A DNA stretch of 64,000 nucleotides. Origin: Desulfitobacterium chlororespirans DSM 11544 (GTDB taxonomy: Bacteria; Bacillota; Desulfitobacteriia; Desulfitobacteriales; Desulfitobacteriaceae). Below the pieces are notes generated by a model, which saw nothing but the letters and a program-made list of their open reading frames with translations, made no database searches and was not told the DNA's origin. The translations under genes were made by a program, and so were the position numbers. This document shows, piece by piece, positions 26,841-35,328 of this stretch (the stretch's first letter is position 1; each line of letters opens with the position of its first letter). The stretch spans positions 27,218-91,217 of the forward strand of contig NZ_FRDN01000019.1 of NCBI RefSeq assembly GCF_900143285.1. Direction: 5' to 3'.

Positions 26841-29800
26841 CTACTTAGCAACTTCCCCAGTCTTCATATTCTCTTTGGCAACAGATAACATCAATTTGAT
26901 CCGGTTCAATTGATTGACTTCACTGGCTCCAGGATCATAGTCGATGACAGCAATGTTGGCTTTAGGGTAGGAGCGGCGCAGGGAGCGAATCATTCCTTTG
27001 CCGATGATATGGTTGGGCAGGCAGCCAAAAGGCTGCAGGCAAGCGATATTCATGACCCCATTGTGCAGGAGCTCCACCATCTCTCCGGTCAGATACCAGC
27101 CCTCTCCTGTCTGATTGGCCAAGGAGATATGCTCCTCAGCGCTGCGGGCAATCTCTTCGATGGCAGCGGGAGGGGTGAACCGCCGGCTGGCGGCCAAAGC
27201 TTTGCGCATATCCTTACGGTAATACTCCATGACCTTGACTGTCAACATACCATTAAACATCGCTTTAAAACTGCCCGACAAAACGTCAAATTTAATTTTA
27301 TAGCAATAGGCGCAATAAAGCAGGAAGCCCATCAAATCCGGTTGAGTGACTTCTGCCCCTTCTGCCTCCAGAAGTTCCACCAGATTATTATTAGCCGTCG
27401 GATGATATTTGACGAGAATCTCGCCGACGATGCCTACTTTGGGTTTGACCCGGTCCTCATAAATTTCAAGGCTGTCGAAGTCCGCGACGATCTTGTAAAT
27501 ATTGGCTTTAATCTCCTTCTTGTCCCCTCGCCTCAAGGCCTCCTGGCATTTCTCCACCCACTGATCATAGAGAGCGTTGGCGGAGCCGGGAACCTTCTCA
27601 TAGGGGCGGACACGATGAAGGACATTCATCAGCAGATCACCATAGACAATTCCCCAAAGCAGATCGGGCAGCATCCTCGCTGTGATCTTAAAGCCGGGGT
27701 TGGCTTCCAGCCCGGAAGCATTCAAAGAAATGACCGGAACCTGGTCCATACCTGTATCTTTCAGAGCCTTGCGGATGAAGGCGATATAGTTGGTAGCCCG
27801 GCACCCGCCGCCTGTTTGAGAAATGAGCACAGCGGTCCGGTTCAAATCATACCTACCTGATTTCAAAGCTTCCAAGAGCTGCCCGACCACGATGATCGTC
27901 GGATAACAGGCATCGTTGTGAACATGCTTCAATCCTTCATCAATGGCTCCCCGGTCAACTGAAGGGAGGACCTCAATCGTATAGCCCGCCTTTTCGAAGC
28001 CTGTCTTTAAGAATTGGAACTGATGGGGCGCCATCTGTGGGGCAATAATCGTGTAGTTTTTCTTCATCTCTTCCGTAAAAACCACCCGGCCTTCCGGATC
28101 ATAAAGCTTCTCGGGCCTGAAATTGCGCTTATCCCGCTCCTGGACAGCTGCCAGCAAAGAGCGAATGCGGATCCGGGCCGCTCCCAGATTGGTGATCTCA
28201 TCGATCTTCAGAACTGTATATATTTTACCATAACGCTCTAATATTTCCGAAACCTGATCGGTGGTTACGGCGTCCAGACCGCAGCCAAAGGAGTTTAGCT
28301 GGATCAGCTCCAGATTAGGTTTATCGGCGACAAACTGAGCTGCAGCATAGAGCCGGGTATGATACATCCACTGATCCACCACGCGCATAGGGCGTTCTGG
28401 ATTCATCATATGACGGATGGCGTCTTCGGAGATCACGACCAGGCCAAAACCTTGCAATAGCTCAGGGATGCCGTGGTGAATCTCAGGATCGATGTGATAA
28501 GGTCGTCCAGCCAGGACAATCCCCTTGCTGCCATGAGTCTCAATATAGCGAAGAGCCTCTTCTCCTTTTTGGCGAACATCCTTTTTATAGTTCGCCAATT
28601 CCCCATAAGCCTTGTCCATAGCCTGCGCAATTTCCCGTGGTGTTAAACCCTCCCTTTTCGACAATTCCTCGATGAGGCGTTTCCTCATATGCTTAGGACT
28701 GTCAATAGGCAGAAAAGGCTGATAAAAGGTAATGTTTTCTTCCTTCAGGATATCCATATTGGCACGGATCGTTTCCGGGTAGGAGGTGACAATCGGGCAG
28801 TTGAAATGGTTGTTTGCTTCTGAATCTTCTTTAACATTAAAGGGAATCGAGGGGTAGAATATTTTCTTAACCCCTTTTTTCACCAAATCCACAATATGAC
28901 CGTGGACCAGCTTGGCGGGGAAGCATTCCGATTCCGAAGGAATGGTATCCATCCCTGATTCATAAAGGGCCTTGGTCGAACGGCCGGATAGAACCACCCG
29001 ATAGCCTAATTCCGTAAAAAAGGTGAACCAGAAAGGATAGTCCTCATAAATATTCAGAACCCGGGGAATGCCGACTACCCCGCGGGGGGCCTCCTGAGCG
29101 GACAAAGACTTATAACGAAATACCCTTTGATATTTATAATCGTACAGGTTAGGAAGTTCCGTCTTAACCTTTTCATGGCCGGCTCCCCGCTCACAGCGGT
29201 TTCCGGAAATGAAATTCTCGCCGTTGGAAAAATGCTTGACCGTAAGCAAGCAGTTATTCCCACATAAGCCGCAGCGTTTCATAGTCGTTTCCGTAGCGAA
29301 GGATTCCAGCTGTTCCGCCGGCAACAGCGCTGTTTTATGGCCTAAGTCGCAGCGCTCTTTAGCGATCAGCGCGGCTCCAAAAGCTCCCATGATTCCGGCG
29401 ATATCGGGGCGGACCACTTCCCTACCCAGCAATTTCTCCAAAGAACGCAGGACGGCCTCGTTATAAAAGGTTCCACCCTGAACAACAATTTTTTCTCCCA
29501 ACTCTTCTGTATTGCGCAGGCGAATCACCTTAAACAAGGCATTCTTAATCACGGACATGGAGATCCCGGCGGATATATCGCTGACTGTTGCCCCTTCTTT
29601 TTGGGCCTGCTTCACTTTGGAATTCATAAAGACAGTGCAGCGTGTCCCCAGATCCACCGCGTTTTGAGATTTCAGGCCAATTCGGGCAAATTCCTTTACA
29701 TCCATATTGAGCGAGTTGGCAAAGGTCTCCACGAAAGAGCCGCAACCGGAAGAACAGGCCTCATTGAGCATGATGGAATCGATGACTCCATTTTTAATCA

Positions 29801-31088
29801 CCAGGCTTTTCATATCCTGACCGCCGATATCCAGAACAAAATTAACACCGGGCAGGAAAAAGTCGGCGGCTTTAGCATGGGCAACCGTCTCGATCTCACC
29901 AATATCCACTTTAAGTGCCGTTTTAATCAGCTGTTCTCCATAACCTGTTACCGTAGAATTGAGTATAGTGATGCCAGGATTCAATTGGGAATACATCTCT
30001 TTCAGAGCACCTATGGTTGATTCCAGGGGGCTGCCCAGATTGCTGCCATAATAGGAGTACAGCAGTCCACCCTCTTCATCGATTAAGGCAACCTTGGTGG
30101 TGGTCGAGCCGGCGTCGATACCCAGATAAGCATGGCCTGTATACCCCTGAGGATCTTTACGGTTTACCTTATGGCGTGCATGCCTCTCCTGGAAGGCCTC
30201 ATATGCTGCTTGATCAGCAAAAAGGGGCTCGGCAGTGGTCTCTTCATCCTGGGTAATGCTATTAATATGAGGTGCGTTATCATAAACAGTCTGGGAGAGG
30301 AATGCCTGCTCATCCTGTGCTACCAAAGCCGCTCCGATAGCGACAAAGTATTGGGCATCCTCAGGGAAAACAGCATAATCTCCTTCCAGTTTTAACGTCT
30401 CGATAAAGCGTTGGCGCAACTCGGACAGGAAGAACAAAGGTCCGCCGAGAAAGGCTACCCGGCCACGAATCGGGCGGCCTTGAGCCAAGGCCGTAATCGT
30501 CTGATTGACAACGGCCTGCAGAACCGAAACAGCAACATCTTCCTTGGCAGCCCCTTCATTCAACAGCGGCTGCACATCCGTTTTGGCAAAAACACCGCAC
30601 CGTGAGGCGATGGGATAAATGGTCTTATAATTCTTGGCCAGCTCATTTAGCCCTTCCGCATCGACTTGAAGCAAAGAAGCCATTTGATCAATAAAGGCCC
30701 CCGTACCACCCGCACAGGTTCCGTTCATCCTTTGTTCAATAGATTCGCCAAAATAGGTGATTTTAGCGTCTTCCCCTCCCAGCTCAATGGCCACATCAGT
30801 CTGAGGGATCATCTTCTTGACCGCCGCAGTCCCGGCAATGACCTCCTGGACGAAGGGAATCCCTAATTTCTTGGCTAAATTAAAACCGCCTGAACCGGCA
30901 ATCATCATCGTCATAAGTTGTCCATCTAAAATGGGCTTTGCATCTTCTAGCATCGAAAGAACAGTATCTTTGATATTCGAAAAGTGCCTCAAATATTGTT
31001 TATAGACAATGCCTTGTTCAGGACTGAGAATAATCATTTTAACAGTCGTAGAACCCACATCGAGCCCAACATTGAGCACCTTGGTCAT
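26841..31088 (-). CDS. Giant BcrAD/BadFG-type activase (ATP-dependent reductive activator)
   Basis: A 1415-residue protein: two ASKHA ATPase domains, first with [11 protein letters not shown] (residue 8 on) and [11 protein letters not shown], second with [15 protein letters not shown] (about 325) and [11 protein letters not shown]; then [13 protein letters not shown] (about 607) opening a DUF2229 region ([18 protein letters not shown]), and a C-terminal domain with [19 protein letters not shown] and [15 protein letters not shown], resembling dehydratase/reductase components. Relatives use ATP to drive electrons to low potential, activating 2-hydroxyacyl-CoA dehydratases or benzoyl-CoA reductase. 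Here the neighbours are corrinoid methyltransfer genes, so reactivation of oxidised cobalamin is a possible role, but unproven. Own promoter at 31131-31159. Confidence 0.9.
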   Translation of the reverse strand: MTKVLNVGLDVGSTTVKMIILSPEQGIVYKQYLRHFSNIKDTVLSMLEDAKPILDGQLMTMMIAGSGGFNLAKKLGIPFVQEVIAGTAAVKKMIPQTDVAIELGGEDAKITYFGESIEQRMNGTCAGGTGAFIDQMASLLQVDAEGLNELAKNYKTIYPIASRCGVFAKTDVQPLLNEGAAKEDVAVSVLQAVVNQTITALAQGRPIRGRVAFLGGPLFFLSELRQRFIETLKLEGDYAVFPEDAQYFVAIGAALVAQDEQAFLSQTVYDNAPHINSITQDEETTAEPLFADQAAYEAFQERHARHKVNRKDPQGYTGHAYLGIDAGSTTTKVALIDEEGGLLYSYYGSNLGSPLESTIGALKEMYSQLNPGITILNSTVTGYGEQLIKTALKVDIGEIETVAHAKAADFFLPGVNFVLDIGGQDMKSLVIKNGVIDSIMLNEACSSGCGSFVETFANSLNMDVKEFARIGLKSQNAVDLGTRCTVFMNSKVKQAQKEGATVSDISAGISMSVIKNALFKVIRLRNTEELGEKIVVQGGTFYNEAVLRSLEKLLGREVVRPDIAGIMGAFGAALIAKERCDLGHKTALLPAEQLESFATETTMKRCGLCGNNCLLTVKHFSNGENFISGNRCERGAGHEKVKTELPNLYDYKYQRVFRYKSLSAQEAPRGVVGIPRVLNIYEDYPFWFTFFTELGYRVVLSGRSTKALYESGMDTIPSESECFPAKLVHGHIVDLVKKGVKKIFYPSIPFNVKEDSEANNHFNCPIVTSYPETIRANMDILKEENITFYQPFLPIDSPKHMRKRLIEELSKREGLTPREIAQAMDKAYGELANYKKDVRQKGEEALRYIETHGSKGIVLAGRPYHIDPEIHHGIPELLQGFGLVVISEDAIRHMMNPERPMRVVDQWMYHTRLYAAAQFVADKPNLELIQLNSFGCGLDAVTTDQVSEILERYGKIYTVLKIDEITNLGAARIRIRSLLAAVQERDKRNFRPEKLYDPEGRVVFTEEMKKNYTIIAPQMAPHQFQFLKTGFEKAGYTIEVLPSVDRGAIDEGLKHVHNDACYPTIIVVGQLLEALKSGRYDLNRTAVLISQTGGGCRATNYIAFIRKALKDTGMDQVPVISLNASGLEANPGFKITARMLPDLLWGIVYGDLLMNVLHRVRPYEKVPGSANALYDQWVEKCQEALRRGDKKEIKANIYKIVADFDSLEIYEDRVKPKVGIVGEILVKYHPTANNNLVELLEAEGAEVTQPDLMGFLLYCAYCYKIKFDVLSGSFKAMFNGMLTVKVMEYYRKDMRKALAASRRFTPPAAIEEIARSAEEHISLANQTGEGWYLTGEMVELLHNGVMNIACLQPFGCLPNHIIGKGMIRSLRRSYPKANIAVIDYDPGASEVNQLNRIKLMLSVAKENMKTGEVAK

Positions 31089-31130
31089 CCAATTTCCTCC
31101 TATTCAAATCAGTAAAAAATATATATACTT

Positions 31131-31159
31131 TATATATAATATAACATAATAATGGGCAA
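31131..31159 (-). promoter_or_regulatory. Promoter of the activase gene
   Basis: On the minus strand TTGCCC, 17 bp, TATATA, ending about 43 bp before the ATG at 31088, which has an AGGAGG site. Confidence 0.45.
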
Positions 31160-31199
31160 GATTTAACTTGTCAGAATATTAAAATGCCGCCCAATTTCC

Positions 31200-31470
31200 A
31201 TATCCTATGGTATTAAAACCTATTATATCAAAAATATGTTAAACAAAAAGTTTTCTTGGCAGTTGGACATATCATACTAGTAATATATGTATCGATATGT
31301 GATTCAAGACACACATGAAAAATTATTCTACCAAAAAGGTATATTCGCATATATATTCTACAAGAATATAAATTCTCCTTTTGCTGCTATCCATCACGGG
31401 ATATTCCTCCCCGAAGGAAAAAACAAGAAAAAAGCCGGATAATGCAAATTCAACTGCACTATCCGGCTAA
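31200..31470. other. AT-rich non-coding gap with palindrome and terminator
   Basis: The 430-bp gap 31089-31517 holds no gene. Besides the promoter it has a small palindrome TATATTCT-ACA-AGAATATA at 31352-31370 and, at 31433-31468, the terminator of the LysM gene on the minus strand (AGCCGGAT/ATCCGGCT arms extended by TGCA/TGCA pairing, followed by six T residues). Confidence 0.6.
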
Positions 31471-31517
31471 TGCTTCACTCTACTTTATGATCATGACGAT
31501 GCTGTCTTTGGCCTCAC

Positions 31518-32687
31518 TTAATTTTTGCGGCAATTTACACCTAGCGCCGTCCAGGTTCGAATCCCGACGATGCCATCCTGGACAAGTCCTCTGCTCTTTT
31601 GGAAAGCAATCACTGCCGCTTGAGTTCTGGAACCGAAAATCCCATCAATATTCCCGGGACTAAATCCCTGCGCCTTCAGCAAGGATTGCAGTTCCTTCAC
31701 AGATGCCCCCCGGGATCCCATCCGCAAGGTTGGGCAAGTGTGGCTTGGCGGCGGTGGAGGTGGTGGGGTAGTGCAGGTTACTCCCAGCGCTGTCCAGGTC
31801 CGAATGCCCACGATGCCATCCGGTGTTAAACCACTGCTTCTTTGGAAAGCAATCACCGCTGCTTCCGTCCTCGGTCCGAAGATCCCATCGGCGGCCCCTG
31901 GGTTAAAGCCACGGGCTGTGAGCAGCTGTTGCAGCTGAACCACGGAGGGACCCCTTGAGCCTTGGCGCAAGGTTGGGCAATTCTGTGGCGGCGGCGGTGG
32001 GGGTGGGGGCGGTGGAGGAGGCGTCATGCAATTGACCCCCAGCGCTGTCCAGGTCCGGACACCTACGACACCATCCTGTACTAATCCCCGGCTGCCCTGG
32101 AAAGCAATCACCGCGGCTTCTGTTCTCGGTCCGAAGATCCCATCAATGGCCCCCGGACTAAAGCCATGGGAGGTGAGCAGCTGTTGCAGCTGAACCACGG
32201 AGGGACCTGTCGCACCTTGACGCAAAGTCGGACAGGGACTGGGTTGCGGAGTCATGCAATTGACTCCAAGAGCCGTCCAGGTCTTGACCCCAACGACGCC
32301 ATCCTGTACCAAACCACGGCTGCCCTGAAAAGCGACAACCGCTGCATGGGTTCTCGGTCCGAAAATGCCATCAATAGCTCCTGGGCTAAAGCCGTGAGAT
32401 GTAAGAAGCTGTTGTAAATGTACGACAGAGGGACCTTGAGAACCCTGTCTGAGAACGGGACAAGGCTGACCTTGAGCCATCATCTGACCTTCCATGGGCA
32501 TGTGCGGATGCATTGGATGCATTGGCTGCATGGAGCATGGTTGCGTTGGTACACAAATAACCTGACCTGGGAAAAGGCACATAGGATCAGTAATTTGCGG
32601 ATTTAACATGAGAAGCTCTTCCACTGTAGTATTAAACATGCAGGCAATGTCCATAAGAGTTTCCCCAGGTTTTACCACATAATTCAT
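31518..32687 (-). CDS. LysM protein with four peptidoglycan-binding domains
   Basis: A 389-residue protein: N-terminal LysM (VVKPGETLMDIACMFNTTVEELL ... PGQVICVP, residues 3-47), a Met/His/Pro-rich linker, then four near-identical PG_binding_1 units of about 65 residues (LRQGSQGPSVVHLQQLLTSHG... DGIFGPRTHAAVVAFQ...WTALGVNC) joined by proline linkers, one with a run of about twelve prolines. There is no signal peptide, so it may be a spore-coat/cortex protein or leave by another route. Start set at 32687 behind AAGGGGTG; the open frame reaches 32729. The DNA units are visibly homologous and prone to recombination. Confidence 0.87.
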   Translation of the reverse strand: MNYVVKPGETLMDIACMFNTTVEELLMLNPQITDPMCLFPGQVICVPTQPCSMQPMHPMHPHMPMEGQMMAQGQPCPVLRQGSQGPSVVHLQQLLTSHGFSPGAIDGIFGPRTHAAVVAFQGSRGLVQDGVVGVKTWTALGVNCMTPQPSPCPTLRQGATGPSVVQLQQLLTSHGFSPGAIDGIFGPRTEAAVIAFQGSRGLVQDGVVGVRTWTALGVNCMTPPPPPPPPPPPPQNCPTLRQGSRGPSVVQLQQLLTARGFNPGAADGIFGPRTEAAVIAFQRSSGLTPDGIVGIRTWTALGVTCTTPPPPPPPSHTCPTLRMGSRGASVKELQSLLKAQGFSPGNIDGIFGSRTQAAVIAFQKSRGLVQDGIVGIRTWTALGVNCRKN

Positions 32688-32771
32688 AAATACACCCCTT
32701 TCCATAGATTTTCCGTATATCCTATGCAAAAGGTACGGGAATGCTATTGGAAATGGGCAGCGGATAGAAAA

Positions 32772-33230
32772 TTACTTAGGTTCCTTTAGGTACAGAGAAT
32801 CCAGATGGCGATGCAAGCGCTTCAACACCCTTTGAAATTGAAATGAGTGCAAGGTTGAAATATTAATCATTTTCGCCACGAACCCCATTACCCTGCCATG
32901 AGGTTCTAAGGCGATGGAATAGCTGACCTTTGTGCCGCCATTTTCCAGCTCCTCAAGGTCCCACCAGCTCTCGCCAATGACGACACCCTGATAGTAGCGG
33001 ATATCTACCCGGTTCGGAAAGCTTAAAGATATTGTCTCGCACCGGAACCATCCTCCTGAAGCCCATACTTCAATCTTGGCATGAAGATTGTCTCCGGATT
33101 TTTCCAGAATCCGCACTCGGAATTCTCCTGGCCACCAGCTTCTATAGCCAGGAATATCCGCAAGTAAAGGATAAATCATTTGGGGCGGATAGGGATAATC
33201 ATAAGAATCCTTGGCTTGAATCCTGCTCAT
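32772..33230 (-). CDS. SRPBCC (COQ10/START-like) family protein
   Basis: A 152-residue protein with the SRPBCC helix-grip pattern: an N-terminal strand, PQMIYPLLADIPGYRSWWPGEFRVRILEK, then beta strands with FPNRVDIRYYQGVVIGESWWDLEELENGGTKVSYSIALEP and a long C-terminal helix. Such folds bind hydrophobic ligands. Ligand and partners unknown; it may share a transcript with the LysM gene 85 bp downstream. Confidence 0.75.
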   Translation of the reverse strand: MSRIQAKDSYDYPYPPQMIYPLLADIPGYRSWWPGEFRVRILEKSGDNLHAKIEVWASGGWFRCETISLSFPNRVDIRYYQGVVIGESWWDLEELENGGTKVSYSIALEPHGRVMGFVAKMINISTLHSFQFQRVLKRLHRHLDSLYLKEPK

Positions 33231-33284
33231 TGTTTAGTCGTTCCTTCCTGCCTGTTAACGTCCCCACAGGGATTGGCACACGTT

Positions 33285-33644
33285 TCACTTTTTAGTTTTG
33301 CGGCTCAGTAAAAAGAGGGTAACTGCCAGACCAATCCCCAGGAGAAGGAGGCGCACCCAAATTATTTCCACAAAAAACATCGAAATGGTTAAAGAAAGCC
33401 ATAAACATGAGATTGATACAGCCTTGGCCTGCAGCGTCATCCCTTTATTCTCGTAATAATCTTTAAGATAAGAGCCAAGCCATTTGCTCTCCAACAACCT
33501 CGTATGAAGCCTTGGGGAACTTTGCATATAGCATGCTCCCGCCAATAATAAAAAAGGAGTCGTGGGGACGACAGGCAAAAACACACCGATAATGCCAAGC
33601 ACTACGCAGAGTGTGCCAATTCCGATCAACATCATTTTCATCAT
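33285..33644 (-). CDS. YbaN/DUF454 inner-membrane protein
   Basis: A 119-residue protein with the YbaN signature VLGIIGVFLPVVPTTPFLLLAGACYMQSSPRLHTRLLESKWLGSYLKDY and two C-terminal membrane segments. Function of the family is unknown. Confidence 0.85.
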   Translation of the reverse strand: MMKMMLIGIGTLCVVLGIIGVFLPVVPTTPFLLLAGACYMQSSPRLHTRLLESKWLGSYLKDYYENKGMTLQAKAVSISCLWLSLTISMFFVEIIWVRLLLLGIGLAVTLFLLSRKTKK

Positions 33645-33685
33645 CTAGTTCACTTCTCTTCCTTCCCATGACTCATTATAGGCGA

Positions 33686-34024
33686 TCACTCCCACTCTTT
33701 CCAGATCTCCGGTTGATAACCTACCGTTGCTTTCCTGCCATTGCGAACAATCGGGGTTCTATAGAGTTTAGGATGAGTCAGCAAAAGCTCTTCACGCATC
33801 TCCAAACCCCTGATTTGATCGAGATTGAGGGCTTTATAGTCTTTAGCCTCTTTATTGATCAGCTCATTTAAGGAGACAGCGGATTTAACACTCTGCAGTT
33901 CACCTTTACTTAAAGCTTTTTCATTGAGATCAATAAATTGAAATTTGATGTTCCGCTCTTTGAAATATCGCTCCGCTTTTTTGGTGTCAAAACATTTTCG
34001 GGTTCCATAAATCTGTATATTCAA
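33686..34024 (-). CDS. ArsC/Spx-family thioredoxin-fold protein
   Basis: A 112-residue protein: IQIYGTRKCFDTKKAERYFKERN opens a thioredoxin-like ArsC domain with one cysteine (the CxxC of Spx is not present), and LYRTPIVRNGRKATVGYQPEIW closes it, as in YffB-like arsenate reductase relatives. I place the start at a TTG (34022-34024) behind GAGAGGAAG; the open frame extends to another TTG at 34072. Arsenate reduction is not implied by context. Confidence 0.8.
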   Translation of the reverse strand: MNIQIYGTRKCFDTKKAERYFKERNIKFQFIDLNEKALSKGELQSVKSAVSLNELINKEAKDYKALNLDQIRGLEMREELLLTHPKLYRTPIVRNGRKATVGYQPEIWKEWE

Positions 34025-34220
34025 AGGTCTTCCTCTCCAATCTTGAACGAAGTGATACCCGATTCCTCTCAAATCACGCCGCCCCAGGCAGCGCTCCTCC
34101 TATAAAATAGCATAACTCAACGGATTTCGTCCATCCTTACCCTTGGAAATTCCCAAGCATGGGTCTGTTAATAAAGCACGAATGCTGTCAGCCAATACCC
34201 AAAGTACAGCAAGTGTGTTT

Positions 34221-34282
34221 AAAAATTGGCCATTTTGAAATTTACTCATCTAGATGAATAAATTTCAAAATGGCCAATTTTT
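34221..34282. repeat. 62-bp near-perfect palindrome
   Basis: 24-bp arms (34221-34244 with 34259-34282; outer part AAAAATTGGCCATTTTG) around a centre that contains TCATCTAGATGA, so almost the whole 62 bp is self-complementary. It lies in the 316-bp gap between the ArsC-like gene and the next stop at 34341. Confidence 0.7.
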
Positions 34283-34285
34283 AAT

Positions 34286-34329
34286 AAAAAAGCCTTTCCG
34301 GATCATGTTCTTCATTACCGGAAAGGCCT
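34286..34329 (-). terminator. Terminator of the zincin-like gene
   Basis: Minus-strand hairpin with CCGGAAAGGC/GCCTTTCCGG-type arms (34291-34301 with 34319-34329), followed by six T residues; 12 bp past the stop at 34341. Confidence 0.7.
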
Positions 34330-34340
34330 ATTCAACGCGT

Positions 34341-35243
34341 CTATGCTCTTTTCAGTTCATTCCATTGATGGATGACCCGCAGCATATTATCCTGAAGACT
34401 TGAGGCATAAATCGTCTCCAGCCAAGTGAAGTAATTCCTGATGACAGCCTGATCTTCATGACAAAGCTCCATATAAGCGACCAAAGGCATGTATTCAGTG
34501 TCATAAAGCAGGGAAGCGACAAAGAGTTCGGCAAAGAACTCACCTCCGTCTTCCGGGTTCATCTGGTAATCGTCAAAAATCTGCTTCACCATATTGGTAA
34601 AGCCCGGAGGCATCACCTTGGCATCCTCTGTCAGAGAATGGTGAAGAATATGGGCCAAAGCATGGAGAATAGGCAGTAAGAGTTCCTCTTCGTTACGATT
34701 GGGTTGAAAAACTCCCAGGCAATGAAGCCGCGGAATGGTCATCAAGGAACCTTCTCTTAATTTTAATCGAAAACCTAATACAGGGACTAAAAGGGGGTTC
34801 TTCGTCAAGCTGCTGAAAAATACCGGATACTCCTCTTTGAGAAAAGATAAAGCACAGTTCAACTCTTTACCCAAAACATCTTTTTTGAACCAGTTGCCCT
34901 GTTTCCAGGTTGGAGGGTTTTGTTCCGCTAAAGATAATACCTTGAGAAGTTCCAGCACCTCCCCTTCGAAATTTGAGAAACGAATCGTTTCCGGAAGCCT
35001 GCCCAAAGTATAACATAACCAAAAGGCCAAGGCATCCTCAGGAGGGATCATCATATACAAGCAACGGGCTTTGTAATATTTAAATTGGATATCGTCAGCC
35101 CGCTGACGCAGATGCAAAATGAATGCTTCCAAGGAATGCTTATCCGCGTTGGCTAATCCCTCGGTTACCTCCTGAAGAAATTCTATGGCTTCTGCAGGAC
35201 TCCTCATGGTTTTTATTTTCAGGGCCTTGCTTTTTTGAAACAT
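34341..35243 (-). CDS. Unrecognised protein with degenerate zincin-like motif
   Basis: A 300-residue protein with no family I can name. The C-terminal third, LLPILHALAHILHHSLTED ... GGEFFAELFVASLLYD, has the spacing of a HExxH metallopeptidase with its distal glutamate, but the catalytic Glu is replaced (HALAH). Start set at the ATG 35241-35243 behind AGGGGTGAT; the open frame to 35438 overlaps the kinase gene antiphase and is not credible. It follows the kinase/regulator pair on the same strand and may be co-transcribed. No signal peptide. Confidence 0.65.
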   Translation of the reverse strand: MFQKSKALKIKTMRSPAEAIEFLQEVTEGLANADKHSLEAFILHLRQRADDIQFKYYKARCLYMMIPPEDALAFWLCYTLGRLPETIRFSNFEGEVLELLKVLSLAEQNPPTWKQGNWFKKDVLGKELNCALSFLKEEYPVFFSSLTKNPLLVPVLGFRLKLREGSLMTIPRLHCLGVFQPNRNEEELLLPILHALAHILHHSLTEDAKVMPPGFTNMVKQIFDDYQMNPEDGGEFFAELFVASLLYDTEYMPLVAYMELCHEDQAVIRNYFTWLETIYASSLQDNMLRVIHQWNELKRA

Positions 35244-35328
35244 CTCTATCACCCCTAATTCAGGTTTATGATAGAGAGTTCGCCATGACAAGCAGATTGT
35301 CCTTGGTAAATTTTGTCTATTATTTAAG

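Noticed and set aside
26910..27860. 316-residue open frame on the plus strand
   Set aside because: Antisense shadow of the activase gene, which has full domain support.
31089..31517. Possible cobalamin riboswitch before the activase
   Set aside because: No B12-box-like element or long conserved structure seen; only a promoter, a palindrome and a terminator.
31738..32417. Regularly repeated units, possible CRISPR
   Set aside because: They are coding repeats of peptidoglycan-binding domains with about 230-bp period.
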